Positions 23,786 through 33,590 are shown, numbered from the stretch's first letter. The stretch is 39,532 bases of DNA from Planctomycetaceae bacterium (GCA_007694185.1 RECD01000103.1:1-39532), one strand, 5' to 3'. Made by a program: numbers and translations. The notes: generated by a model from the letters alone, not told the origin.

Positions 23786-25855
23786 ATGCTCAGCCCTTCC
23801 ATCCCCAACCCGAAACACTTCACGCTCTCCAGCGGGGTGCGAGTCCTGGATCGCTTCACGATCCAGCGGGGTGTGGGGATCGGCGGGTTCGGTGAGGTCT
23901 ACTTCGCGATCAGCGATGCCGGCAAAGAGGTGGCGCTGAAGCGGATCCAGCGAAATCTGGAAGTTGAACTGCGAGGGGTGACGCATTGCCTGAATTTGAA
24001 ACACCCTAACCTGCTGTCTCTGCACGACATTTGTCGTGACAGCGACGAGATCTGGTGGGTGGTGATGGAGTACGTCGCCGGGCCGAGTTTGCGCGACACG
24101 CTCGACGATCACCCGCAGGGGCTGTCGGAATCCGAAACGCTCGATTGGTTCCTGCAAGCCGCCGCCGGCGTCGAACACCTTCATCAGCAGGGGCTGGTAC
24201 ACCGCGACCTGAAGCCGGCCAACCTGTTCGACGATCTGGGGGTGATCAAGGTCGGCGATTACGGCCTGAGCAAATTCATTTCGGACGCCCGTCGCGGCGG
24301 CCAAACGGAGGGCGTGGGAACTTTTCACTACATGGCTCCCGAAGTCGGTGACGGCAAGTATGGCCACGAGATCGACATTTACGCGCTCGGCGTGATCCTC
24401 TGCGAGTCGTTGACCGGGCGGCTGCCGTTCCAAGGGGATACGTCTCGGGAAATCCTTCACAAGCACCAATTCGCGCAGCCCGAACTCGACGGGATCGCGG
24501 CCCCGATGCGAGCGGTGATCGAGCGGGCTTTGCGGAAAGATCCGCGGCAGCGGTGGGGATCGGTCGCCGAGATGGCCGACGCGTTGCGGGCGACACGGTC
24601 GTCGTCACCGGCGGACGCCGCAGCTGCCTCGAACGGAACTCATTCTCCTTCGCTCGTCACCGAGATGCCGGCCGGCCACCGCAACGGTTCTGACCCAAAT
24701 AGACACTTCGACCGACCCCAGCCTTCGCCCGCACCGAATCATCTGCAAGCGGCGGCGCCCGTTCAAGCGGACGCCTGGAGTTTCCTGGCTGACCTGTGGC
24801 AAGACCCGCCGTTGCCGATTCCACACACGGCGACCCGACGGCTGGTGGGGCGAGTCGTCTTGGTCTGGCTGGCGTGGCTCTGTGTTTCGACCGCTTGGGT
24901 TCTCCTGGTCCGCACCGGCGGGCGGTCGATGCTGATCGCCCTTGGGGCGTCGGAACTGATCGTCCTCGGGTTGGCGGTGGCTGCAGTACTGCTGATCCGT
25001 TCCTCGCGGTCGGGCCAACGTTCACCCGCCACAGGTGACCGGTCTGGCGGGCCGGACCTGCTTCCATCGACACCGCCGGAATTGGCCCGCCACGAAGCGC
25101 ACCGGGCTGACGGGTCGCCACCTGTTGCCCATTACGGTGGCAGCAAACGGTATCAAGTCAGCCGCCGGCAGGTCCGTCTTTGGCAGCTCGCGGAATTGGC
25201 CGCTCGGCCGACATCATCGAAGTTGGCGGAGTTAGCCGGGTCTTGGGTTGCGGCCGCGATCGCGATCCTCGTTTGCTGTGCCGTCGCGGGTTGGTTCGTC
25301 GTGTCGGATGGAGCGACCGCCTCCGCCGCACTCGCCCCACTCGCCTGGGTCGGTACCGTCTCGTTGCTCCTGGCCGCCAGCCTGCTGGCACTGGGTAAAC
25401 TTTGGGAGGCGAGCGAGTGGGGTGGGATTCGGTGGCGAATGGCGTTCGCGCTCTTGGGCGGTGCCGTCGGCGCCGTCGCCTACGCCCTGCAGGAACACTT
25501 GATGCTGCCGATCACCCACGGCCGGCATTTCAACCCGAATCAACTGCCCGGCTCACTCCGCCCGCTGGGCCAATATCCGGAACTGTTCGCGTTCACGCTC
25601 CACTTCGCGATCCTATTGGCCTGTTTTCGGTGGACCCGCTGGACCGATCCGTTCCGCCGTCGCCGCTTGGCACTCTTCTGGATTCCGGTCGTCCCAGTGA
25701 CCGCTTGGTTCATCGACCAAGCGTTCCCGATCAACCAGCCCTGGGGCCTGATGGTTGCCACGGTGACCGTGATCGCCGTGCAGGTCGCCGCCGTCTGGGA
25801 GCGTCCTCAACCCGGAACCCGTCTGTCGATGGAAGCGAGGAGAGCGAACGGATGA
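23786..25855 (+). CDS. Ser/Thr protein kinase with C-terminal polytopic membrane domain
   Basis: The product has 689 residues. The Hanks-type kinase domain spans about 22-270: G-loop GVGIGGFGEVY (29-39), ATP lysine in VALKRI (K52), catalytic HRDLKPAN (139-146), metal-binding DYG in place of DFG (158-160), a TEGVGTFHYMAPE activation segment (174-186) and DIYALGVILCESLTGRLPF. A low-complexity linker follows (about 271-345). Eight hydrophobic segments come next: about 353-375, 381-404, 486-506, 512-538, 551-570, 599-613, 628-645 and 653-671. Most bacterial kinases of this class have one membrane helix and an outside sensor, so a polytopic C-terminus is unusual. The ATG at 23786 follows GGAAG; one at 23675 is also in frame. 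The stop overlaps the next start (ATGA). Confidence 0.88.
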   Translation: MLSPSIPNPKHFTLSSGVRVLDRFTIQRGVGIGGFGEVYFAISDAGKEVALKRIQRNLEVELRGVTHCLNLKHPNLLSLHDICRDSDEIWWVVMEYVAGPSLRDTLDDHPQGLSESETLDWFLQAAAGVEHLHQQGLVHRDLKPANLFDDLGVIKVGDYGLSKFISDARRGGQTEGVGTFHYMAPEVGDGKYGHEIDIYALGVILCESLTGRLPFQGDTSREILHKHQFAQPELDGIAAPMRAVIERALRKDPRQRWGSVAEMADALRATRSSSPADAAAASNGTHSPSLVTEMPAGHRNGSDPNRHFDRPQPSPAPNHLQAAAPVQADAWSFLADLWQDPPLPIPHTATRRLVGRVVLVWLAWLCVSTAWVLLVRTGGRSMLIALGASELIVLGLAVAAVLLIRSSRSGQRSPATGDRSGGPDLLPSTPPELARHEAHRADGSPPVAHYGGSKRYQVSRRQVRLWQLAELAARPTSSKLAELAGSWVAAAIAILVCCAVAGWFVVSDGATASAALAPLAWVGTVSLLLAASLLALGKLWEASEWGGIRWRMAFALLGGAVGAVAYALQEHLMLPITHGRHFNPNQLPGSLRPLGQYPELFAFTLHFAILLACFRWTRWTDPFRRRRLALFWIPVVPVTAWFIDQAFPINQPWGLMVATVTVIAVQVAAVWERPQPGTRLSMEARRANG

Positions 25856-26688
25856 AGACAGGGCTGATCATAATCATCGCCTGCCTGCTGACGGCGAGCC
25901 TGGCGACCATCGCGGTACCGTCCGCGAGCGTCGTCGCGGAGCCGATCGCACAAGCGTCGGCCACCAGTGATTCGGCCAGCGAGGATGTTGCCGAACCGGC
26001 CAGCGAAGCTGCCGGCAAACAGCCGGATGACGCTGCCGACGAAGACAACCGTGAGGATGTCGGCGAACAAGTCAGTGACGAGCCCGGTGACGAGCCCAGC
26101 GACGAGCCCGGTGACGAGCCCGGCGACGAGCCCGGTGACGAGCCCGGTGAGGACGCCGATGACGAGCGAGCGATCGCGGAGCTTTCCGTTCCGCCGTCCG
26201 ATCTCGTGCGTCGTGAATCGCCGCTTCCCGACTGGGCTCTCGCAGAACCGTCGGTCGTCGATGGCGTCTTGTTGTTACCCGTGCGACCGTCCGTGATGAC
26301 CGATTCCGAAGGGTCGAGCTGGGAATTGCTGAGGGTCGAGGCTTCCGGGGCGTTGGAGGCTCACTTGGAAACGTTCTTAGGCTCAGCCGAGGCGGCTCGG
26401 GCCGTGATGCCCGACGAGGCTTGGATCGACGAGCGGATCGACCCGCACCTGCGGTTCACCAGCAAAGTCTGGGTTGGCAGCGACGAAAAGTACGAGTCCG
26501 CGGCCTTGCTGCGGCTGACATCACAAGACCAAGCTTGGCTGGCCGATCGCTGGAAAGCGGAGTTGGCGACCGCCCGAGTTCGTCAATTGCTCGTGTTCCT
26601 GTTCGTGATCGTCGTCGTCGTTTTCGTCGTCCTGGCCGGCGCCGCCCGATGGGTCCACAGGCTCGAACGGCGTCACGTGATCGCCTGA
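25852..26688 (+). CDS. Secreted acidic-repeat protein with C-terminal membrane helix
   Basis: This 278-residue protein is of unknown family. It has a signal peptide (about 1-29), then an acidic, Ala/Ser/Glu-rich stretch (30-75), then six DEPG/DEPS units (76-99). A folded-looking domain of about 130 residues follows (LPDWALAEPSVVDGVLLLPV, SSWELLRVEASGALEAHLET, RFTSKVWVGSDEKYESAALL), with a strong membrane helix (246-264) and a short basic cytoplasmic tail (RWVHRLERRHVIA). It is thus a single-pass protein with its domain outside the cytoplasm. The start overlaps the kinase stop by 4 nt, so the two are translated together. That suggests a partner or an output of the kinase; the basic tail contains no obvious Thr or Ser target. 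The 3' end overlaps the opposing BatA-type gene by 16 nt. Confidence 0.8.
   Translation: MKTGLIIIIACLLTASLATIAVPSASVVAEPIAQASATSDSASEDVAEPASEAAGKQPDDAADEDNREDVGEQVSDEPGDEPSDEPGDEPGDEPGDEPGEDADDERAIAELSVPPSDLVRRESPLPDWALAEPSVVDGVLLLPVRPSVMTDSEGSSWELLRVEASGALEAHLETFLGSAEAARAVMPDEAWIDERIDPHLRFTSKVWVGSDEKYESAALLRLTSQDQAWLADRWKAELATARVRQLLVFLFVIVVVVFVVLAGAARWVHRLERRHVIA
26077..26148 (+). repeat. Six 12-nt units encoding DEPG repeats
   Basis: Six near-identical 12-nt units (GACGAGCCCGGT or GACGAGCCCGGC, one with AGC in the last codon) encode DEPG-DEPS-DEPG-DEPG-DEPG-DEPG. Such in-frame arrays change length readily by slippage, so the spacer of this membrane protein may vary between strains. Confidence 0.9.
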
Positions 26689-28946
26689 TCCACGCCGCCG
26701 CGACGAACCCGTCCGCGGTACTGTTGAACGAACGGTTCGAGGATCATCGCGGCGAGCAGCGCGATCAACAGCCACTGCCAAATCCCGCGACCGAACCGTT
26801 GTTCCGTGTCAGCCGCAAGGTACGCATCGAGCGATTCGTGATAGGAGGCTCCCAACCTACCCGCGGCGTCGCGGCGGGTTTCCTGATCGATCACGGCCGG
26901 CTTCCGGTCGGCTTCGGCGACTTGAACCGCCGCCCAGACCACTTCACCCGATTCCGATTCGAAACGATACCCGCCGGCATCGGGTGTGTCGGTCCAAACG
27001 GCCGCCATGCCCTTGGCCGCCGCGTCGGGTTCGTCACCCTCACCGCCGGAGTTCGGCGTCGGCTGATCCGTCGCCGCGTCAGCGTCGAACTCCCAACGAC
27101 GCGATCGGCCGTCCGGCGTCGTGACGTTCCAGATCGACTCACCTGGGGCGACCGCGAACACGATCGGTTGCCCCGCCGTCGGGACCACGCCGGAATCGGG
27201 CGCGATCGAAACGTGCAGCAGCAACCGTTGCATCAGCGGGACAAAGGACGGCCGCAGCGGCAGCGTCGTCCAACGGTCGTTGCAAGTCGACGCGAATTGG
27301 ATCACTCGGCCCCAACCGCCGTCTTCTCCGCCGCCGACGGCGATCAAGGGTTGGCCGTCCTCCAGCCGCAAAATGACATTCGCCTCCCGCTCGCTCCGCG
27401 GGATCATTTCCAACAGCCCTCGGAACGCCGTGCCCGACAGGGTTCCCTTCTCGCGGTCGCCGAAGATGGCGAGCGGCGGGTAGGTCAGTCGGCTTTCGTC
27501 GATCGTGACGCCGTGCTCCAACAGCCGTTCCTCGCCGAACCGCATCGGCAACAGTGCGTTCCCTGACTCGTCGACCAAGTGCCGTTCGTACCATTCCGAA
27601 TCGACGGACGGCCCGCCGAAGACGACCAAGGTCCCCCCTTGGTTGCGGACGAAATCGACCAGCCACTTCGCGTCTGCGGCGGACGGCCGGGCGACGTCGG
27701 CCAGCACGACAACCGCCGGCCAATCGCCCGTTCGCTGCGTTTCGGTCAAGCGGCCGAAGGGGACTTTTCGCGGGCGGAACCGATCGGCACTGGCGCTGGC
27801 ATCTTCCGCCCGCAGCCCGATCGCGAAGGGACTGAGTGCCAATGCCAAGTAATCGGTATCCGAACCGAGCGGCTTGGTCGAAGGATTGCCGTCGACCAAC
27901 CAAACGTCGATCGGATCAAAAACCCGAACCGGGAATGCCATCTGATTGTCGGGCGGAAAATCGTCCGTCCAACCGCCCGCGCCGACGTCTCTGGAGGCCG
28001 ACACGGAGAACTCGACGACGTGTCGACCGACCGTATCGATCCGGATCGGGATCACGGCTCGCGCCACACCGTCCCGCATCGGTTCGCTGTGGCGACTGCG
28101 GACCTCCCCGTTGACCCGCGCCACCACATCGACCGTTTCCGGAGCGGGGCCGTCGATACGGGCTTCGACCAACCAAGGGACCGATTGCCCCGGCACCGCC
28201 AGGTTCGAATCGGTTTCCACCCGGTGAATACGAAGGTTGCGGAACGGCGTCGGCCCGGGACCGATCAGGTCGAGCCAGGCGACGTCGGGAGTCGGCATGA
28301 CCGATTCGATCCGCTGACGCAGCCCCGGCAACCCGTCCAACAGCGTTTGCGTGTAGCCGGTCGCGGCATGATCACTGAGGATCAGGATCTGGCGATCGGG
28401 CAAAGGACTCTGCGAGGCCACGCCGATCGCTTTGCCGACGAGCGATTCCAGATCGAACGACGCGCCGCCCGGCCTGATTTCGGCAAGTTGCCCGGCGATC
28501 GCGACGGGCGCTGCGGCGCGGACCGCACCGTCGCTGGTCAGCAGCGTGATTTCCGAGCCACGGGCGAGCGAGCCGACGATCCGATCGACCGCCCGCAAGG
28601 CGACATCCAGGCGATTGGTGTCGTCGGCCTCGCGAGCGGCCATCGTGTAACTGTTGTCGAGCACGACGGCGAGCGCCACCGGACGATCGCCACGGGGAGG
28701 TCGCCAACCGGTCAGCACCGGACGGGCCAAGCAGAAAGCCAGCAAGATCGGGATCGCGCAGCGGATCAGCAACAGCAACCAATTCCGCAACTTCATACGG
28801 CGGCGGTTCCGCTCCAGGATGCTTTGCAGGAAACGCATCGCCCCCCAATCGAGCGTCTCGAACCGGTTGCGAAACAGCAGATGGATGACCAGCGGAACGG
28901 TGAACGCCAAGGCGCCCGCCGCGAGCAGACCGTTGAGAAACGTCAT
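26673..28946 (-). CDS. BatA/VWA-domain membrane protein
   Basis: The 757-residue protein starts with the BatA-type N-terminus (LAAGALAFTVPLVIHLLFRN, then FETLDWGAMRFLQ) and a second helix (LLLLIRCAIPILLAFCLARP, about 57-76). A von Willebrand A-like domain follows whose metal site reads VVLDNSYTM (94-102), a variant of DxSxS. A beta-rich central part and a class-I glutamine amidotransferase-like segment come next (VVVLADVARPSAADAKWLVD and TLVVFGGPSVDSEWY). A last membrane helix lies near residue 730 (GIWQWLLIALLAAMILEPFV). It is an inner-membrane protein with most of its mass outside. With MoxR and DUF58 it forms the module thought to chaperone metal or complex insertion. The start overlaps the DUF58 stop by 4 nt, and its tail overlaps the acidic-repeat gene by 16 nt. 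Confidence 0.88.
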   Translation of the reverse strand: MTFLNGLLAAGALAFTVPLVIHLLFRNRFETLDWGAMRFLQSILERNRRRMKLRNWLLLLIRCAIPILLAFCLARPVLTGWRPPRGDRPVALAVVLDNSYTMAAREADDTNRLDVALRAVDRIVGSLARGSEITLLTSDGAVRAAAPVAIAGQLAEIRPGGASFDLESLVGKAIGVASQSPLPDRQILILSDHAATGYTQTLLDGLPGLRQRIESVMPTPDVAWLDLIGPGPTPFRNLRIHRVETDSNLAVPGQSVPWLVEARIDGPAPETVDVVARVNGEVRSRHSEPMRDGVARAVIPIRIDTVGRHVVEFSVSASRDVGAGGWTDDFPPDNQMAFPVRVFDPIDVWLVDGNPSTKPLGSDTDYLALALSPFAIGLRAEDASASADRFRPRKVPFGRLTETQRTGDWPAVVVLADVARPSAADAKWLVDFVRNQGGTLVVFGGPSVDSEWYERHLVDESGNALLPMRFGEERLLEHGVTIDESRLTYPPLAIFGDREKGTLSGTAFRGLLEMIPRSEREANVILRLEDGQPLIAVGGGEDGGWGRVIQFASTCNDRWTTLPLRPSFVPLMQRLLLHVSIAPDSGVVPTAGQPIVFAVAPGESIWNVTTPDGRSRRWEFDADAATDQPTPNSGGEGDEPDAAAKGMAAVWTDTPDAGGYRFESESGEVVWAAVQVAEADRKPAVIDQETRRDAAGRLGASYHESLDAYLAADTEQRFGRGIWQWLLIALLAAMILEPFVQQYRGRVRRGGVDQAIT

Positions 28947-29842
28947 GCCATCCTACGCCGTGTCGCGAGGTAGTTCGCCAGACCTTCGGCCAATGGCATG
29001 TCGGTGGTCATCACCACGTGGTCGATGCGGCAGCGTCCGCAACCGTCCCGCAAAGCGGCCTGATGCTCTTGAAACGCCGCCCGGTAGGCCGCCGCCAACC
29101 CGCCCGCGTCGACTTCGGCGTGGTCGTCGGCGACCTCCAGATTTCGAAAGCGGATTCGACCGGTGAAAGGGAAATCGACTTCGTCGGGATCGAGCACTTG
29201 GAAGACGAGCACCTCGTGTTTGGCGTGACGAAAATGGGTCAACGCCCGGATCAGCTTCGGAACGTCCGCCAGGCAATCGGAGATCAGGATCAACAGCCCC
29301 CGCCGATGGAGTTTCTTAGCCAACGCCCCCAACACCTGGCTGATCTCCGTTTCGCCCGCCGCCGCTCGGCTCTGCAACACCGTGCAAATCGCTCGCAGGT
29401 GAGAATTGCGGCTGCGAGGGGGCAAAAAGTCACGGATCTCGTTGTCGAACGTCGCCACGCCGACGCCATCCTGCTGGCCGATCATCAGGTAAGCCAGCGC
29501 CGCAGCCAACTGGATCGCGTAGAGGTGCTTGGTGACCTCGGATCGCTTCCCCGAGTAGCCCATCGAGCCGCTGGAATCGACGATCAACGTCGCCTTGAGG
29601 TTGGTTTCCTCTTCGAACTCGCGGATGTAAATGCGGTCGGTTTTGCCGAAGACCTTCCAGTCGATCGAGCGGATCTCGTCACCGCGGACGTAGGGGCGAT
29701 GTTCTTTGAACTCGACGCTGTATCCCTTGTGCGGCGACCGGTGTTGTCCCGAGCAAAACCCCTCGACCACCTGGCGGGCCAGCAATTCCAAACCTTGAAT
29801 GCGGTCGCGCTGGGCGCCGGTTATCAGCTCGTTGATGGGCAT
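28943..29842 (-). CDS. DUF58 (VWA-like) protein
   Basis: DUF58 proteins accompany MoxR AAA+ ATPases and are thought to act with them as chaperones. The 299-residue product carries the family signature HRPYVRGDEIRSIDWKVFGK (48-67) followed by DRIYIREFEEE. It has a VWA-type metal site VDSSGSMGYSG (88-98) with the full DxSxS arrangement. LILISDCLADVPKLIRALTH and VLVFQVLDPDEVDFPF follow in the second half. There is no membrane helix, so it is cytoplasmic and would be held at the membrane by the BatA-type partner. It lies 13 nt after the MoxR gene and overlaps the BatA-type start by ATGA, so the three are one operon. Confidence 0.92.
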   Translation of the reverse strand: MPINELITGAQRDRIQGLELLARQVVEGFCSGQHRSPHKGYSVEFKEHRPYVRGDEIRSIDWKVFGKTDRIYIREFEEETNLKATLIVDSSGSMGYSGKRSEVTKHLYAIQLAAALAYLMIGQQDGVGVATFDNEIRDFLPPRSRNSHLRAICTVLQSRAAAGETEISQVLGALAKKLHRRGLLILISDCLADVPKLIRALTHFRHAKHEVLVFQVLDPDEVDFPFTGRIRFRNLEVADDHAEVDAGGLAAAYRAAFQEHQAALRDGCGRCRIDHVVMTTDMPLAEGLANYLATRRRMA

Positions 29843-29855
29843 CGTCGGCCGCCTC

Positions 29856-30926
29856 CTAGAGAAGCTTGCCTCGCGGCCGGGGGGCCTGAGCGAGTGCCCG
29901 CCGGATCAGGTCGTCGTTGCTGAGCCCCTCGGCTTCCGCGGTGAACGTCGGGACCAAGCGGTGACGCAGCGTCGGCAGGGCCAACGCCTCGATGTCCTCG
30001 ATCGCAACGTGATGTCGGCGGTGCAATAACGCCCGCGCCTTGCCGCCGATGACGAGCTGCTGGCTGGCCCGCGGCCCCGGCCCGTATTCGATCGATTGCT
30101 TGACCCAGTCGGGGGACCCCTCGTCGCGTGGCCGCAACATCCGCACCAACCCCAACACGAATTGCTTGACGTTCTCCGGCAACGGCACGTCGCGAACGAT
30201 CCGCTGGTACCGCAGGATCTGTTCCCCATCGACCACATGACCGCATTTCGCCGAGCCCTTGCCGGTCGTCCGGTCGATGATCTCGCCTTCTTCCGCCCGG
30301 TCGGGATAGCCGACGACGACATGGAAGATGAACCGATCCCGCTGGGCTTCGGGCAACGGGTAGGTCCCTTCCTGCTCGATCGGGTTCTGCGTGGCTAGGA
30401 CAAAGAAAGGCTCCTGCAACCGGTACGTGTGGCCCGCAGCCGTCACCTCGTGCTCCTGCATCGCTTCCAGTAGCGCCGCCTGGGTCTTGGGTGGCGTCCG
30501 GTTGATCTCGTCCGCCAACAACACTTGGGTGAACACCGGCCCCGGTTGAAAAACCATCTCCCGCCGCCCGGTTTGGGCATTTTCCTGAATGATTTCCGTC
30601 CCCGTGATGTCGCCGGGCATCAGGTCGGGGGTGAACTGGATCCGCCGGAATTGCAGGTCCATCGTTTCCGCTAACGACCGGATCATCAGCGTCTTAGCGA
30701 GCCCCGGAACCCCTTCCAACAGACAATGCCCACGGGCCAAAATCGCGATCAACAGTTGCTCGATCACTTCCGCTTGGCCGACGACGACCTTGCCGATCTG
30801 CTCACGCAGCGCGGTGAACGAACGGACCAGTTCCTCCGCCGCGTCCAAGTCGTAACCGGGGTCTTGCTGCGAAGCCCGCTGGGGATTCGAAGCGGACGGG
30901 GGAAGTGGCGGAGGCGTGGGAGCCAT
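29856..30926 (-). CDS. MoxR-family AAA+ ATPase
   Basis: MoxR ATPases are hexameric chaperone-like proteins that remodel or mature other proteins with VWA partners. The 356-residue product has a Pro-rich start, Walker A GVPGLAKT (73-80), the [15 protein letters not shown] segment, Walker [10 protein letters not shown] (135-143), sensor [21 protein letters not shown] and the arginine-finger region RDRFI. The C-terminal lid helices include [20 protein letters not shown]. The frame is open to a TTG at 30977, but the ATG at 30926 is the better start; no ribosome binding site is obvious. The gene lies 189 nt after the PPC-domain gene on the same strand. Confidence 0.94.
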   Translation of the reverse strand: MAPTPPPLPPSASNPQRASQQDPGYDLDAAEELVRSFTALREQIGKVVVGQAEVIEQLLIAILARGHCLLEGVPGLAKTLMIRSLAETMDLQFRRIQFTPDLMPGDITGTEIIQENAQTGRREMVFQPGPVFTQVLLADEINRTPPKTQAALLEAMQEHEVTAAGHTYRLQEPFFVLATQNPIEQEGTYPLPEAQRDRFIFHVVVGYPDRAEEGEIIDRTTGKGSAKCGHVVDGEQILRYQRIVRDVPLPENVKQFVLGLVRMLRPRDEGSPDWVKQSIEYGPGPRASQQLVIGGKARALLHRRHHVAIEDIEALALPTLRHRLVPTFTAEAEGLSNDDLIRRALAQAPRPRGKLL

Positions 30927-31115
30927 GAGGTGGGATTCTTCGCACGAGGAGGGGAAAGCGAACGCAGGGCTGACCAAACGGGTGACGGATGACGTCGCCC
31001 ATTAAAGCCGAGCGCACCACTCCACGCAAACTGCCGACGTAAACTCCGGGCCAATGGCGTGCGAACCGCCACCCATGAGCAGCCCGGCTGCCACCCGGCG
31101 ACCAGGCCCTCGGCG

Positions 31116-33590
31116 TCACGGCGTCTCCACGATGACGGTCAGTTCGGTGCGAGCGATCACGGGGAAATCTGCCCCCTGCCAAGCGGTCGCGCGGAGCGTC
31201 AAATCGTACTCGCCAGCCGCGATCGGATCGGCCCGAATCCGCATTGTCACATCGGTCTGCCCCGGTTCCAGCATCCGCGGTTCCGCTTCGAACCCCGCAG
31301 CCGGTTCCAATTCCAATCGCAGCAATCCTGGCAAGGCGACCGCCCGATCGATGATGACCGACGCAGAAAACTCTTGACCCGGCTCGATCGTGATGATCGG
31401 ATCGTCAGCCGCCAGCGCCAAAAGCGCCCCGGTCGGCAAAAATCCCATCCGCGTCTTTTGACGGACGACGACGGTTCGTAGGTTTCCCTGTGGATCAGGA
31501 ATCTCAACCACCCCGTTCACGACCATCCGGGAGGTTCGCGTCGTTTCCAACCACTCCGGCAGGTGTACCGGGTAGAGATACCGATCGACCCCCGGCGGGA
31601 CGACAACTTCCGGCCCCTCGATGCCCATCCGGTGACGTCCTTGGCGGGACGTCATTTCCAGCTTCACCGGCCCGTCGAAATCTTCATTCCGACGGATCAA
31701 AACCGGCCCGGGAAAGGTCGAGCCACGCGGCCATTTGGTGACGTCGTCTTGGCCTTCCGCGTCGACTTCCAGCGGCGGACTGAGCGTCGTGGCGAGCAAC
31801 ATGCGGGCGTTCGGATGGCTCGATTCTTGAACGTCCCCTTCGGTCTCTTCCACCATTTCGGCCTTGCCGCGGAGCGTCACCACCGCCGCGGCGGCAGCGG
31901 TGGTTGCGTCCGCCGTCATTTCGATCGTCCCCTTCACCTGCTTTTCTGGGATGCGGGCGTCCGCCGGCGCGGCAACCCCGTCCGGAAGTCCCTCAAACTC
32001 GAGCTCAATCGCCCCTTGAAACCCGCCGAACCGTTCGACTTGAACCGTCAAACCGGCTTTGCCGCCGATCGGGACAGCGAACGATTCCGGCAGACTCAAA
32101 CGATACCCCAGCCCGATCGGCTCGACCTCAAGCCGGTAAACCGCGTCCAGCCGCCCGCCTCCCGATGAGCTGTCGCTCACCACGATTTCATAAACCCCGT
32201 CGGCGGGTACCGCGAATAACAACTCGGCGTCCAGCCCTCCCGCGACGTCGTCCGCCTGAGCCAGTTCCTTGCCGGTATCGTCCTGGACAGCGATGGACAA
32301 GTCGAGCGACGAGCCGATCGCGGTCGCCTCGGCCCGCAACCGCCAATGCTCGCCGCCGAGCCCGGTGATGCGATACCGATGCTCCCCATACCGCTCGTCA
32401 ATCACTCCGGTGATCCCCAGCGGCAACTCCTTCACCGCCGCCGCATCCGGTTCGATCTCGGGCGCGGTCGCGGTTGCGGCCGTTGAAGGCTGGGCCGCCG
32501 GCCGGACCAGTTCCCGATTCGCCGAGAGCCCGAGTCGGAATGAAGCGTGTTCGCCCGACGGCGTCTCAAATCGGTAATCGAACGCTGCTGACGTTTCGTC
32601 CGCGGGAAAGGTGACCTCACGCCGTACCGATTCCAGATCAGCGCCGCCGGAAGCCAAGCCGTAGCCGATGAAGTCAACTGGGACCGTTTCGCCACGTTGA
32701 CCGCGGGCCGGTACCGCAGCGACGACCCGCGGCCCGGGGCGCAGGCCGAGCCGATAGACGAACGATCGGTCGCCGCGGTAATCGAGGTCGTGGATCGCAA
32801 CGACGTAAGAACGCCCCGCTTCCACGGGAAAGCTCAGCCACAGATCTCGGCCAGCCGAATCGACCGCTTCGGCAATGACACGTCCCGGTTCGTCGCTCAC
32901 ATCGCTCACGACGATCACCGCGTTCAGTTGTGCGCCAAGTCCGCGGCTGAGGCATTCGCAGGTGACCAGCCCGCTTCGCTCGGCGACGAACCGATACCGA
33001 TCGATCTCTTCAATCCGCTCGATCCGGCCGGCGACGACCAGCGGCAGGGACGGCAAATCCTGAGGGTCATCGCTCCCCGGCGTTTCGAGTACTTGCGGCA
33101 GGTCGCTGATCACCAAGCGACCGGTCGCCGTCGCGCCGTTGGCATTGGCGGCTTGCCAACGGACGATCCCGGGTGGGGTCCCCGGCGGGATGCTGAGCCT
33201 TGCCGGGAACTCCCGCGGTAACGGGAACGGCGATCTTCTCGCTTTCTTGCCGAACCAATAGGGCGGGTCGGGGATCAACACCGGTCCGGGCGGTCCGAGC
33301 AATTCCAGCCGCACGCCCGGTTCGTGTACGAACAGTTCCATGTCGGGCGTCCAGTCGTACCCGCCGATCGCAAGTTCGATCGTCGTCCCGGGAATGCCGC
33401 CACCGGGGTGCAGATATCCGATCGCAGGTGGCAATTGAGCTCGAACGCCGGTCGCCCACCCGCTCACAATCAACGCGATGCCGGCCACCAAACAGAGCCG
33501 CACCACGGCGGCTAAACCGCGTGAGCGTTGGGCCGAAGCGCTCAGCCGGTGATCGATTTTCAACGACTGGTTATCGGTTCTCTCAGACAA
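31116..33590 (-). CDS. Secreted protein with PPC-type beta domains
   Basis: The 824-residue product starts at a TTG with GGGGTGA about 5 nt upstream and has a signal peptide (about 29-52, VRLCLVAGIALIVSGWATGV). After an Ig/TIG-like part (YLHPGGGIPGTTIELAIGGY) come at least two bacterial pre-peptidase C-terminal-like domains. They are marked by GRIERIEEIDRYRFVAERSG and later VIDERYGEHRYRITGLGG, each followed by an SDS- or QDDTGKELAQ-type turn. The C-terminal third is beta-rich with PEVVVPPGVDRYLYPVHLPE. PPC domains bind polysaccharide or protein partners outside the cell. In planctomycetes such proteins often follow DUF1549/DUF1553 and DUF1501 genes, as here (43 nt after the DUF1501 gene), so it probably works with them in the periplasm. 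Confidence 0.85.
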   Translation of the reverse strand: MSERTDNQSLKIDHRLSASAQRSRGLAAVVRLCLVAGIALIVSGWATGVRAQLPPAIGYLHPGGGIPGTTIELAIGGYDWTPDMELFVHEPGVRLELLGPPGPVLIPDPPYWFGKKARRSPFPLPREFPARLSIPPGTPPGIVRWQAANANGATATGRLVISDLPQVLETPGSDDPQDLPSLPLVVAGRIERIEEIDRYRFVAERSGLVTCECLSRGLGAQLNAVIVVSDVSDEPGRVIAEAVDSAGRDLWLSFPVEAGRSYVVAIHDLDYRGDRSFVYRLGLRPGPRVVAAVPARGQRGETVPVDFIGYGLASGGADLESVRREVTFPADETSAAFDYRFETPSGEHASFRLGLSANRELVRPAAQPSTAATATAPEIEPDAAAVKELPLGITGVIDERYGEHRYRITGLGGEHWRLRAEATAIGSSLDLSIAVQDDTGKELAQADDVAGGLDAELLFAVPADGVYEIVVSDSSSGGGRLDAVYRLEVEPIGLGYRLSLPESFAVPIGGKAGLTVQVERFGGFQGAIELEFEGLPDGVAAPADARIPEKQVKGTIEMTADATTAAAAAVVTLRGKAEMVEETEGDVQESSHPNARMLLATTLSPPLEVDAEGQDDVTKWPRGSTFPGPVLIRRNEDFDGPVKLEMTSRQGRHRMGIEGPEVVVPPGVDRYLYPVHLPEWLETTRTSRMVVNGVVEIPDPQGNLRTVVVRQKTRMGFLPTGALLALAADDPIITIEPGQEFSASVIIDRAVALPGLLRLELEPAAGFEAEPRMLEPGQTDVTMRIRADPIAAGEYDLTLRATAWQGADFPVIARTELTVIVETP

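Noticed and set aside
25402-25851. Upstream extension of the acidic-repeat gene frame
   Set aside because: It overlaps the kinase membrane domain in another frame; the ATG at 25852 followed by a signal peptide is the clear start.
27579-28973. 464-codon plus-strand open frame
   Set aside because: Antisense to the BatA-type gene, with a composition typical of an antisense shadow.
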